The notes beneath the pieces are model-generated. The model searched no databases. It saw only the letters and a list, made by a program, of their open reading frames with translations, and had not been told where the DNA came from. DNA of 64,000 nucleotides from Eudorina sp. 2006-703-Eu-15. Its lineage: Eukaryota; Chlorophyta; Chlorophyceae; Chlamydomonadales; Volvocaceae. This document shows positions 33,845 through 45,277 of this stretch, one piece after another (positions within the stretch are counted from its first letter, which is position 1; every line of letters begins with the position of its first letter). The translations under genes and the position numbers were made by a program. The stretch covers positions 1-64,000 of the forward strand of contig BDSI01000166.1 of assembly GCA_003117195.1 (NCBI GenBank), given 5' to 3'.

Positions 33845-36800
33845 ATGTCGACGAGGTGAGAGTCGTCACAAACGTGTTTCTGCTTGCTGCCGCTGGATGA
33901 GTCGAGGCTCAGATCTCACCAATTCACTGTGTATACAGATCCGACGAGCCTCTAGAGAATGGGGACGATGTAGAGCTCAATTCCGAGGTGCGCCAGCCGC
34001 AATTTCTCTAGCTCGCGAGATCGCGACTAACATTTGCTACGGGATTATTCCGCTGTGTAAACATGTATGGTACGGACAGTGAAATTGATATTGGCATTGC
34101 GAAACACAGGAGCTCGAGGACCAGGCCGAGGAGGACGAGTATGAGGACGTAGAGGAGGAGGCGGAGGCGGACGCGGATACTAACAATGGTAAGGGACATC
34201 AAACGTTTTGGGTTGCCCACGGAATCAGTCAGCGCATCTGCTGTGGCGACATGAAGCAATTCCGCTAATTTGGCCGGTACTGGGAAGCATCGCAACTCGC
34301 TCTCAACACTGAACCGAATGCATACTTTGTATCCCTCACAGCAGCGGCGTCCTCGGCCACCGCGGCGGCGCCAGCGGCTGCTGCCGCGCGCGCCACGCCG
34401 TCGCTGCCGGAGCGGCCAAAGGGAGGCTTGGGCGCGCTGCCGCCACGGGGCCTGCCCACGCTACCCCCCAAGCCCGCAGCTGCTCTCCAACCCGCTGCAG
34501 CGGCGGCCCCCGCTCCAGCAGCCGCAGCTCCCGCCGCCACTGCGGAAGCACCCGCGCAGGCCTCGCCCTCGCAGCCTGGTGCTGCGGTCGCCGCGGCTGC
34601 TGCGGCGGCTGCAGGCCCCAAACTCCCCCCTCGCCCCGGCATGGGCCCGCCCTCGGGCCTGGGCCTGGGCCTTGCGCCCCGCTCGGGTGCGGCGGCTCCG
34701 AAGCCAGCAGCTCCCGCCCCGGCGCCCGCGGCCGCTCCTGCCCCCGCCGCTGCAGCCCCCGCGCCGCAGCCTTCCGCGACACCGGCGGCCCCTGCGGGCC
34801 TAGGACTCGGACTGGGCGGCGCTGGCCTCAAGTCGACGCTGCCGCCGCGTCCAGCGGCGCCGCCCGCCGCGGCTGCTGCGCCGCCCAAGCCGGCGGCCGC
34901 TGCACCGACCCCAGCGGCTCCGGCCGCGTCCGCTGCGGCTGGAGGTGTACGGGCCGTACCCGGCCTCCCGCCGCGGCCTGCAGGTGGGTGGGAATCCATA
35001 TGTGGTGGTGGTGGTGGTGGTGGTGCCGCTGTTGTGACGAGCGGGGTGCCCACCCGGGGTTTGGTTTGGGGAGGACTTTGTCGTGGCACGCATTACACCA
35101 GGCCACACTGCGTGATTGTCGGTGGCAAGGTGGCAAGGCAGTATGTGTGGTCCCGCGGGGTTCGCTGTAACATCCTTAATAAAGAAATGTGTGGCTGTGC
35201 ATGGACCCGTCAAAAGCGGGGTCAGCAGCGGGGTCAGCAGCGGAGCTCTATCAGCGGGGTCAGCAGCAGAACACAACTTACCCCTGGAGTGGCGGCGATA
35301 CCTCTGTTGATACCGCCGTGATTGCGGCCCTCCCCGTCCCGCACTGTGGAGATGGCGGGGTCCCCCGGTGTCGAGCTCTCAACCACCAGGGGCTTTCCGT
35401 ACAGCCTTAAGGCATGGGGAGTCTGTCCAATCTGCAGCACACGCTTTTTAATTCCTCGGACCGCCAAGCGGCTGTCTACATTTGATTCACCCATGGAGTG
35501 CAGCGCCGCGGGAAGGGTCCACGGCCCAGGGAGGCGTATGGAGCTAGGAGTTAGGAGCGGGAACTTCTCCCAGCCGCGGAGGCGGATGTGTTTGATTCAA
35601 CGGATGGCTTCGGCGCAAACATGGCTTTTTCCTCAACAACGTTGATGCGTTGGTGTTGATGTTTTGTGGCGGCGACACATGGCTGTGGCGGGTCGTGGCT
35701 CTGGCCGTCTGCATGGTAGCCCTGAGTGTGATCTGGGTTTGGGTCTTGATGTTCTTGATCCTGATCTGGGTTGCACGGGATCTCTTCCATCACACCTTAC
35801 CTGCCCCTTTGCCCTGGCAGCGACACAACATGATTATGTCTTCGAAGCCCTGGCAGCAGCGCAATATGATTATGTCAACGAATTTTCTATATCCCCCTCT
35901 CCCTATCCACACGCGCGCAAGCAGGTCTCGGAGCTGCGCCTGCCCCCGCGCCCGCTTCGGCTGCACTCGCTGCTGCGGCGGCGGCCCCCAGCGCCGCGGC
36001 GGCCGCTGCCGCCGCCGCCTCGCAGGACGTGGTGGACCGTACGGAGGATCGCAAAGTGCAGAAGGTGCAGCGTACGGCACACGAGATCCGTGTACGGCTG
36101 ATCCGGGCCGCGACGCGGCTGGGGCTGTCGGCTCGGTCGGACCAGGTGGCGCAGTTCTTGCAGGTGAGGGCGCCGAGGGGAGGAGACTTGAGCTGGGGCG
36201 GGAGGGGAGGGCGGTTTCGCTGTTTCAGTTGACAAATCGGCTAGTATAGCGGATGTATCGGAACGGAGGCCCGCCTGTGTTTTGTTGCTGCGGGTAGCCA
36301 AGCGGTATCTCGTTGGTGCTATCTGCTGGGTGCGTTTCTCGGTGGGATTGACATTTGTCCGTATGTATCGATCGTTACGGTGTGGATAGGTTTCCAGCCC
36401 CTGCCCAAGGTAGGTTTTTGGGTGACGTGCGGATCTGGCCCCTCCCTCCCTGGCAATTTCCTGTACCCCTCCCTCCCTGGCAAGGCCATTGAGCGGTCGG
36501 AGCGCATGGTGGGTGCCCAGCACTACAAGGGCAACCGGCGCGTTGACCTGACGGCGGCGGCGGAGCGGGAGGCGCGGGCGCTGGACTCCAGGGAGCCACC
36601 CCACAGCCTCATCTCGGGGCTGAGGCTCAAGGTCCTCGTGCTGGGCATGACGGGTGAGCGGAGGGCAGGGAGGGGAGGGGAGGGAAAGGGGGCAGGGAGG
36701 GGTAGAGGACATTGGTCGACATGTTTATACTAGGAAGGAGGGAAGGAGGGGAGGGAGGGCGTGCGGAACCGCGGGATGGGGGACAGCGAGCGCAGGGGGA

Positions 36801-39800
36801 GGTGATGGTTTGCTTGGCGGGGGGACATCTTCCACCGCCGGAGAGCGGGGGCCGGCGCCTGGTTCGTGGCGTGCGGTGACTGGTGAGTGAGGAGGCTTCG
36901 ATTGTGGTGACCACCGGTATGACCACGCACATGGCGGGTCTCTTCTCTAACCGCACGGCTCGGCCCGCGCAACCCTACCCCTACCCCTGCTCTGGCAGCA
37001 GCGCAGTAGAATTATGTCTACCAATTTCCTACACATCTACCCTACCCTACCCTACCCTACCCTGCCCTCAGGCACCGGCAAGAGCGAGCTGATCAACTCG
37101 CTGCTGGGCCGCCAGACCGCTGCCCGCACCAGCCCCTTCCGCGAGTCCACCCGCCGCGTGCGCGTCATCCGCGGGGACCACAACGGCATCCCCCTCACCT
37201 TCATCGACACGCCCGGGCTGCACGCCTCCGCAGCGCGCACCGCCGAGAACAAGGCCCTCCTGCGCTCCATCCGGGCGGCCTACAAGTGGCACAAGCCCGA
37301 CTACGTGTTCTACGTGGACAGGTGCGTTCTGCCTGTCTGCCTATCTGTGGTGGATCTGTGGGATTGTACGGGCCGTACTGTGCCGTACACGTGCATGAAT
37401 ATAATGAGGGTCGGGGTAAGGGCGGTTAAGGCAGCGACCACCGGCGCACGCGGGGGTTATTACCGGCGCGCCCGTCGTCTACCTCCAGAATCGATGTCCT
37501 CTCTCCTTCCGAATACGGTACCGTCCAGACGGCCAAGCGTCTTCCTTGTGACCTGTGTGTCGCACGGCACATGCTGTACATCTTACTGTACTGTCGTACA
37601 GGCTCGACGCCACGCGGCCCGGCCTGGGCGAGCTGGGCCTGCTGGGCCTCATCACGGAGGCGCTGGGCCCCGGCGTGTGGCGGAACACTATGGCCGTACT
37701 GACGCACGCGCACGCGGCGCGCGCCGCCTTCGGAGCGCAGTACGACATCAACAGCCGCCAGCGCCGCAACATCATCACGCAGCTGCTGCGGCAGGCGGCG
37801 GGAGACCAGCAAACCCGCAACCCGGTGTTCCTGGCGGACTGCCACCCCGCCTGCCCCACCAACTCGCTGGGGCAGCAGATCATTCAGGAGGGGCCGGCGG
37901 CGGTGCCCTGGAAGCAGCAGCTGCTGGGACAGGTGGGGTGGGAGGGGGGGTTGGGTGGGGAGCTGGACGAGATGAGGGAGAGCCTTGCTGGGAATGTATA
38001 CTTGGGAATAATAAGACCCATGAACCACCGAGTAATCGGCAATGGACCTCAGAACGCACCAGCAACGACTGGCATGTGGGGTGGGTGCATCACGGGTGCT
38101 GTGCTCAACTGGGAGCCGGGAGGGCGGCGCGAGGGAGCGGTGGTGGATGTGGGGGCACGCTTGAGCTGGGCTAGGGGGGTGGGATTCCATGCTGGAGCAC
38201 GGGAGTGTGTTTAATGACAAGCCCGCCCAGAACCCAGGGAGTGTGTATGCGGGTGTGTATAGAGGTGCGTCTGGGGAAGGGGGTTGGGTTACAAAGCGGC
38301 CCACGGATGTCGCCGGTATCGATCCTTACTTGTTTTTGGACTTGGCTGCATCGGAATATCGTCATGTCTCGGCCCCCACCGCGGCTCTGACCTCCTGCCC
38401 GTCCTCACCCCGATTCCGGGGGGATCCGATGCCGCCCCCTAGGTGGCTGTCAAAACACACGCATCTCTGGCGCAAACCCCCAATCCCCGCTGCCCAACCC
38501 CCTCGCCCTCCCGTCCCAGGCCGTGGGTTACAAGTCGTACAACGCCGCCACGGCGGCCTTCAAGGAGCTGGCCAAGGCCAAGGCGGGCAAGGGCGCGGCG
38601 GCCGGAGGGGCGCGCGGGCCGCAGGACATCTTCAAGTGGGTTGTCTAGGGATCCGTTGGGGGGGAGAGGAGAGGAAAAGGACGGGAGGTGGCCCTGTTGG
38701 GGAGGGAAGCTACGATGGGTGGCGGTCAAGACGTGGAAAACCATGGACCCAGAGACGGACCCTAGACACCTCATCCCGCTTTGTCTTCCCCCCCCGCCTT
38801 CGCTCTGGCAGCGGCGCAGTTTATTTATGTCTACCAATGTCCTATACCTCCCCCCCGCCTCTCCCTCCCCCGCCCCGCAGGCAGCTGATGCGCAGCCGGC
38901 TGCCGCCCATGACCTTCTTCGTGGAGCAGATGACGGAGGGTGTGCTCAAGCCCGAGGTGGGGTGGGGTGGGGTGGGGATGGAAGGGGGGGGCCGGGTGCT
39001 CTTGTTCATAACAAGCAAGCAAGGAACGGATTAAAGGAGAACTGAGCCGTGAGAAACGAGGAATGATTCCATGTGTGTGTTGCGTTTAATCCCTCCGCTT
39101 CCACCTCGTCGTTCCTGACCACCCCCCTCTCCCCTAATTTTCTATACCCTCTTGCTACCTCCCCCCTGCTACCCCTCCCCCTCCCCCCCAAAGGGCTGGG
39201 CCACGATGGAGTCCGTGGCGGGGCTGGGCGATGAGATCACGGAGGACGAGGAGGCGGAGAGCTTCGGCCACGTGTGAGTATATGTGTGTTTAATGAGAAG
39301 CCCACAGTATGAATGTGTGTGTGTGTGTGCGGCTGTGTGAATCGGTTCATATCTAACCGAGCCTGGCTGCGGATGTGTGTTTCCGCGCACCGTTGCTGAG
39401 TGAGAGAGGGTGCGTGTTTTTGTTGTGCGTGTGGCGTCTGGGATGTTGTTGGTGGCCTGTGTTGGCCATGGAATCAAGATGGGCAGGGGGCCCGTTAGAA
39501 AGCTCTTACTGGGGCTGTGCGATTGTGTGTGGGGTCGTTGGGGAGGGGAACGGCGGTCGAGGAGGCTGAAGGGGTCCCCGGGGCTCGGAGGGAGCGGACG
39601 GGGACATAAATGTCATGTTACGGTATGTTAGTTCTAATGTGTGCCCGGACCGTGTACGGCAAATGCGCCCTTCAATCCGTACAGGTACTACCGGCACATG
39701 TACGACCTGGCCATGTCGGGCGACCCGTGGGCGCAGCGCGAGTACGCCGCCATGCTGCGGTCGTACGACAAGGCGCAGGAGACGTTCAAGCAGTCGTACG

Positions 39801-42800
39801 AAGAGGCTGACCTGGACCATGCCGTCGAGTACGGCATTGAGGTAAGGGAAGCAGACCTGTGGACATCAACCCCGACCTCCCCCTTCACTGCTGTCGTGCA
39901 GTCCCCAAAAGAGCGAACCCCTTCCCTTCGCCCCTCTCCCCATGGGAGGGGTTGCAACACTCCCTCTTGCGTCGCGGCTTGCCCTCCCTCGGCCAACCGA
40001 CAACGCAGACTTCTCCCTGTCGGTCGGTCGTCCAGTCCGTAGGGTGTCTCTTAGCTGCGGCTCCCTGCGCCCTGTAAGACCCGCCCACCCACCCCTGCAC
40101 TTAATGCAAATTGTGGTCCATTAAATCTGGTCTATCTTTTGAATGTTGCGCTAAATTTTGAATTCCTCCCTCCCTCCCGCGCCGCCCCCTGCTGTGGCCG
40201 CCCCCTCCCTCCCTCCCTCCCTCCGCCGCTCTCCAGTCCTACGTGGTGGACCCGATCGACTTCGGTCCCACCTTCGACCCGGAGGACCTGTACAGCTACC
40301 GCCACGCCTACGCGGAGGCGGCGGACGCGGGCATCAACGTCATCCCCTCGCAGGTGAGGGCGCGGCGGAGGGGGGCATGGGGGGCGGGACGTGGCGAGGG
40401 GGGAGGGGCGCGGGGCGGGGGCGGGGCGGGGCGGGGGCGGGGGCGGGGGCGGGGCGGGGGCGGGGGCGGGGCGGGGGGGGGGGGGGCGGGGCGGGGGCGG
40501 GGGCGGGGGCGGGGGCGGGGGCGGGGCGGGGCGGGGGCGGGGCGGGGGCGGGGGCGGGGCGGGGGCGGGGCGGGGGCGGGGCGGGGGCGGGGCGGGGCGG
40601 GGGCGGGGGCGGGGGCGGGGGGGGATTTTGCTGTCTTATTGACAAAAAAGGGGCGGGGGCGGGGGGAGGCAGGATGGGGCGGGCGGGCGTTGGGTTGGGC
40701 GTTGGGGTGCACTGCGGTGGGTGCTTCGGGTGGGTGGGTGGGTGGTGCACGCACGTCGGATATAGCCAGCCAACTCAACCTGTTTGATGTCATTGCCCCA
40801 CCTGCCCCTCACCTGCACCGGACGTCCCCTTGTCCTACCCCTATAACCTAACCGGTTAACGGTACGTCTGTTAGCTTACCCCGAAGCCCTAACCCACCTG
40901 GAACGGCCCGCTACCTCCCCCTCCCCCCAACAGGACTACTACGGGCCGGAGCACGAAGACCCCCTCAACGGCATCGTACTGCAGGTGGGTCGTTGATGGG
41001 TGGTTGAAGTTCGCTACAGGCTGGTACTATGTTCGCAAGGATGACACTCGGTCGGCCCACTTGCCATTGGTCCACTCCGTCCTCTTTCCGCTCAGCCTCC
41101 CTTCCACCCCACCCACCTAAACCCTAGAACACTCGACGCTAAACCCATCTCCCCCTCCGCACCTCCATGTTGCGATCCCCACTGACGGCATATCCCCCCG
41201 CCTCGCCGGACGCCCTCGCGCCCTGTCTCGGCCCCTGCCCGCCCGCCCGCTCCACCCACCCACCCCCCTCCCGCAGTACGAGTCCCAGCCGTTTGCGCGC
41301 CACGGCTGGGGCGGCCTCCCCTTCGACCTGACCGTGTGTCTGGAGAAGGACAAGACCAGTCTGTGCCTGCAGGGGGAGACCCACATCAGCGTCATCCACT
41401 CGGTGCCGCCCTTCGGACCCCGCCAGTGCACGCAGGTGGGTGGGTGGCTGGCAAGGGTGGCTAGGGTGGCTGGGCGGGTGGGTGGCTTGGGTGGATGGGT
41501 GGATGGGTGGATGGATGGGGGTTGTGTGGCCGAGGGGCGGGGGCACGGCAGGCGGCAGGGACGGGGGCGTCGAGCAGGTACTGCCGGGTGGCAGGGGCAG
41601 GGGCTGGAGGCCAGGAGCATGGACAGGGGCCGGGCCGGGCCGGGCACACGGCCGGGTGGCACGTGGCAGGGGCAGGGGTAGGGGCAGGTGGAGCATACGC
41701 GCTTGCGCTGAGATGCAATCCTGAGCAAGGCTCCCCCCGAATGCCCCCGGCCCTCCTTCCTCAAACCCACCCACGACCCACGACCCACGACCCACTACCC
41801 CGCAGCTGACGGGCAGCTGGGAGGTGCTGCGGCCCAACATCAAGGACGTCATGTACCAACTCGAGGTGGGTGGTGGGGGGTACTGCTGCTGCTGGTACTG
41901 CTGCCGGAGACCTCTGAATGGCAAAAGGGGGCTAGCTACCAGTCTGAGACGTGGGCTGCTTTTGAGACAGGGGCGGCAGGCCTTCCCGTCGATTTGCGCG
42001 TCTCGGCGACAATAAAGTGAAGGCCCCCCCACCCCTGCATTGACACTGGATAGGTAAATGCTCTCCTAAAGCATCCCAAAAACATCATTATTAAAAAAGC
42101 TCTCCCTTCCGCGGCGGGGCCGTGCCGCGCCGGCAGATCGACACGTTCAAGGACGGTCTGCTGGGTAGCAGCGACCACGCGGGATGCGGCATGATGTTCG
42201 CCAGGTGGGTGGGTGGGTGGGTGGCGGGGCGGGGGGGGGGGGCAGGGGTGGCGGGGGGGGGGCGGCGGGGGGCTGGGTGTGTATGTACGGTATCTATGTG
42301 TTTAGCAAAGAGCAAGCCAGCCGGGTAAAAGAATGCTGAGTCGGTTGGGTGTGTGTGTGGGTATATGGTGGCATGTATGGCTGTGTTACCAGAGGACTGA
42401 GCCGCGAAGGACGAAGACGGGGACCAAGCGAGGCAGCGGTTAGTCGGTGACGTCACCACCAGGTGCGCGTGTGTGTGTACCTTTTGTGGTTATCTAGGAG
42501 CCCGGTCGAACCAAACCAGCTACCAACATGTGTGTACACGTGTGTACATGTGTGATGTGGTGTGGGACTGGCTTGATTACTGCGAGGGTCGGGTGACAAG
42601 TCGGCGCTGCCGGACTCCCTCGTCCCTCCCTCCCGCCCACCCACCGGCTTCGTCGCCTCTCCTGCCTCACTCCCCTGCCATTACCGCATCTCCTCACCCC
42701 CCTTACCTATATTCGCTCTGGCAGCAGCTCAGAATAAATTTGTCTTCCAATTTCCTTTACTCCCCCCCTTTACCTGTGCAGGCTGGGCGAGGGCGGCAAC

Positions 42801-45277
42801 CCCCGCAAGGGCCCTATGGCGGTGGGCGTGCGGCTGCAGGACACCTTCCGTGTGGGCCCCTTCAAGGTTGAAGCCTGCGCCAGCAAGGTCGCGGTGCAGG
42901 TGCGTGGCGGGCGGGCTGGCGGAGGGGTGTCTGGCGGTGGCGGTGGCGGTTTCGGAGGTGTGTTGGGGGGCCTTCGTTCGCGGCTTTTCGCTGTCTTTGG
43001 TGAGGATTTACGCCTCCCCCTCCCGTTCCCGCGGAGAGGCGGAGCGCGGCTGCGCGGGTGCGCACGTTAACTCGGTACCGATGGCCCGTTATCGGCTTCG
43101 TACTGCAGTTGCTTTGCATTCGCTGTTATGGTTTACTGGTTTACGAGTAATTCCCTAATTGCTTACACTGGGTACTTGCGGTGTACCTGCAAGAGACCTA
43201 CCCTGAAGAGACCCGTCCATAATCCTTTCAACATGCGCGGGCTGGGATGGATGGGTGGATGGGTGGATGGATGCATATCCGCATTGAGGCGCCGTCTCCC
43301 ACCTCAAGTCGTGCACCTAATCAACCCGCAAGTCGTGCGCCTTCACCCAGACAACCCCCAAGATACCCAACCTCTCCCTCCCGGCCCCCCCCCCCTCACA
43401 CACACACCGCGCAGGGCCCCACGGGCGGCAAGGAGGAGGGCTGGGGTGCCCGCGCCTTCGTCATGTACGATTGGCTGCCGGTGAGGCCATGCAAGGGCAG
43501 GCGGGCCAAGGTGTTTGTTGAGACCGCTGTAAATAGGTTTCGTCGGCGCGATCGGGACTCGAACTGGGTTTTAGTCTGCCGTACCGGCCTAGCCCTCTCC
43601 TGGGTAGCCGGGTTCGTTGTCGGCTTTTGTTTTCCGTGATGGTCATTTACAGCTCCCAGATCTGCATCACCTCCCCAGCCTCCCCCCCCGTCGGGCCGGA
43701 CGGACACGCCCAAACCCTCCCGGCCCCCCCGACCTCCTCACTGCCCCACCGCCGCCCGACATGCAGGGTGTCGGTATCGCGCTGGACGCCATCCAGGAGC
43801 GAGGTCAGGAGGAGTCGGGCAAGCGGCAGCGTGGGTACGGCATCAACGTCACGTACGACTGGGAGATGCTGGGCGCTGCCTTCGGCGCCGAGGTGAGCCC
43901 CGGTGTGGGATAGGGAGCAGTGTCAAGGGGTTCACGGTTGTTCGGTTTTAGGAGATGTAAGTTTTTCTTCTGAGGTGTTAGTGGCGCCTCGGGTACCGTA
44001 CTGTCCGTGACTGGCTGTAGCGGCTCGTACCGCTGCTGCATGGCGGGCAGCTGGACGGACGGACAGGACAGGACAGCACAGCACACCGTTTACAGGCCTC
44101 TGTCGCGGGTTTGGACTCCCAACCTGGTTTCGGAGCCCCGCGCATTGCCCTGTGGAGCTGTGTAATGATCCTGGGAGTGATCCGTGATCGGTCGCACCGG
44201 CTCGCAAGCGCTTTTCGTTGAGGCAGTTGGGCCACGACATGCTGCCCCTCTCTGGTGCTGTCGTAACACTGGGCGAATTTCGCCATGTCCGATGTCCGCC
44301 CCATTTTGTCGTCGTCCGCGTCCTCCATCCTGCCCAACTTCCGCCCCATCCTCACCGCCACCTATCTACGTGCTGACGGCCCACCCCTCGGCCGCCCTCC
44401 TGCACCCCCGAGCCGCGGTGCGGATGGGGAGGGACTGCAAGTCCGCCCTCACCCTCACCCCCTGAACCCCCGTCTCCGACTCAACCTCACCACCATCTTC
44501 ATTCCCCCGTGACCCCCGTCTCCGACCCATCCTCCAGTTCGACTACGTGGCGGCGTCCAAGTCGTTGTTCGTCTCGGTCAACGCCTTCAGCGGCAACGAC
44601 TACCGGCTGGGCTGGGTGCTGCTGCTACCGGCCTTCAACTACGCCAAGTGAGTGGCGGCACGGGTATCAGGACGCGGGGGAGGGCAGGGGCGCAATCCAA
44701 GGTTGAGCGGAAGAACGGAGTGTCGGGGTGCTGGTGGTGGTAGTAGTGGTCTGGGAGGATAGGGGCTTGGGTGAGAGTTTCCTCCCCCAGCCGGGACGGG
44801 CTGCGAAAGGGTCCGGGCGTTGGCGAGCGGCGAGCCCGATGTCATGGTGGGGACACTGGCCAACATTTTTGCGTGGGCGTGCGTTCAGTTGCGACGTTCT
44901 TACCAACGGGCGTCAGCGGTGCCCCTAATATTGCCGCCGACAGTTCCGTCAGGTATTGCCGCTCAGCTATGACGGTTTCTGTGTGCGAGGTGCTGCAACC
45001 GCTGGCCGCCGCGGCGCGCCTCCCCATCCCCATCCCGGCACCCATAAGTCCGCAATAAGTGCGCGCACAGTCATAACCCCTGCCGCACCCCCTGACTGGG
45101 CTTCCTGTACTCTCGCCGCGCCTCGCTGCGCGCAGGGAGACGATCGCCGGGCTTTGGGCGCGGCTGCGGGGCGCCGGCGGCGCGGCGGAGGAGGGTGACG
45201 AGGAGGAGGGCGAGGGCGAGGGCGAGGAGGAGGGCGAGGGGGCGGAGATGATGATGGCGCAGGCGGAGGACATGTAG
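33845..45277 (+). CDS. Toc159-class chloroplast protein import receptor GTPase
   Basis: Twenty-three exons join in phase to 1075 residues: 33845-33855, 33939-33987, 34110-34188, 34342-34983, 35925-36163, 36398-36409 (12-nt microexon, least certain), 36485-36653, 37072-37321, 37602-37932, 38520-38635, 38881-38956, 39194-39273, 39685-39841, 40237-40353, 40934-40984, 41277-41435, 41806-41865, 42137-42204, 42782-42899, 43415-43480, 43767-43892, 44538-44647 and 45136-45277. Toc159 proteins sit in the outer chloroplast envelope and bind precursor transit peptides. Residues 1-47 are acidic and about 48-330 Ala/Pro-rich, standing in for the acidic A domain. The G domain has GMTGTGKS (about 397-404), DTPG (446-449) and THAH (about 518-521), the Toc-type replacement of NKxD. 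The C-terminal part (about 600-1040) matches the membrane-anchoring M domain. An acidic tail of Glu/Gly runs follows and ends at TAG 45275. Without the microexon the product is 1071 residues. Confidence 0.9.
35157..35180 (+). repeat. Retroelement 3' tail in Toc intron 4
   Basis: CCCGCGGGGTTCGCTGTAAC is followed by ATCCTTAATAAA. It matches the tail of the family at 13215-13677 with one change (TTC for TCC). It is intronic. Confidence 0.55.
40385..40625. repeat. GGGGC/GGGGGC low-complexity tract in Toc intron 14
   Basis: About 240 bases of almost pure G and C, with hundreds of consecutive GGGGC-type units on the sense strand of the Toc gene. Every 4-base window has a G run, so quadruplex formation in DNA or pre-mRNA is likely. 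Open frames reading Gly-Ala or Pro-Arg repeats through it are artefacts. Confidence 0.95.
43543..43615 (-). repeat. tRNA-like fragment (possible SINE head) in Toc intron 20
   Basis: Read on the minus strand it contains CAGTTCGAGTCCCGA, a good RNA polymerase III B box, preceded by CTACCCAGGAGAGGGC, which could be an A-box relic. I cannot fold a complete tRNA cloverleaf from it. Confidence 0.35.

Noticed and set aside
34265..35089. 274-codon minus-strand Ala/Gly-rich frame
   Set aside because: It is the complement of the Ala/Pro-rich Toc exon 4, which is supported by splice sites and by continuity with the GTPase domain.
40158..40851. Gly/Ala/Arg-rich and Pro/Arg-rich open frames on both strands
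   Set aside because: They come from the G-run tract in Toc intron 14 and have no splice or codon support.
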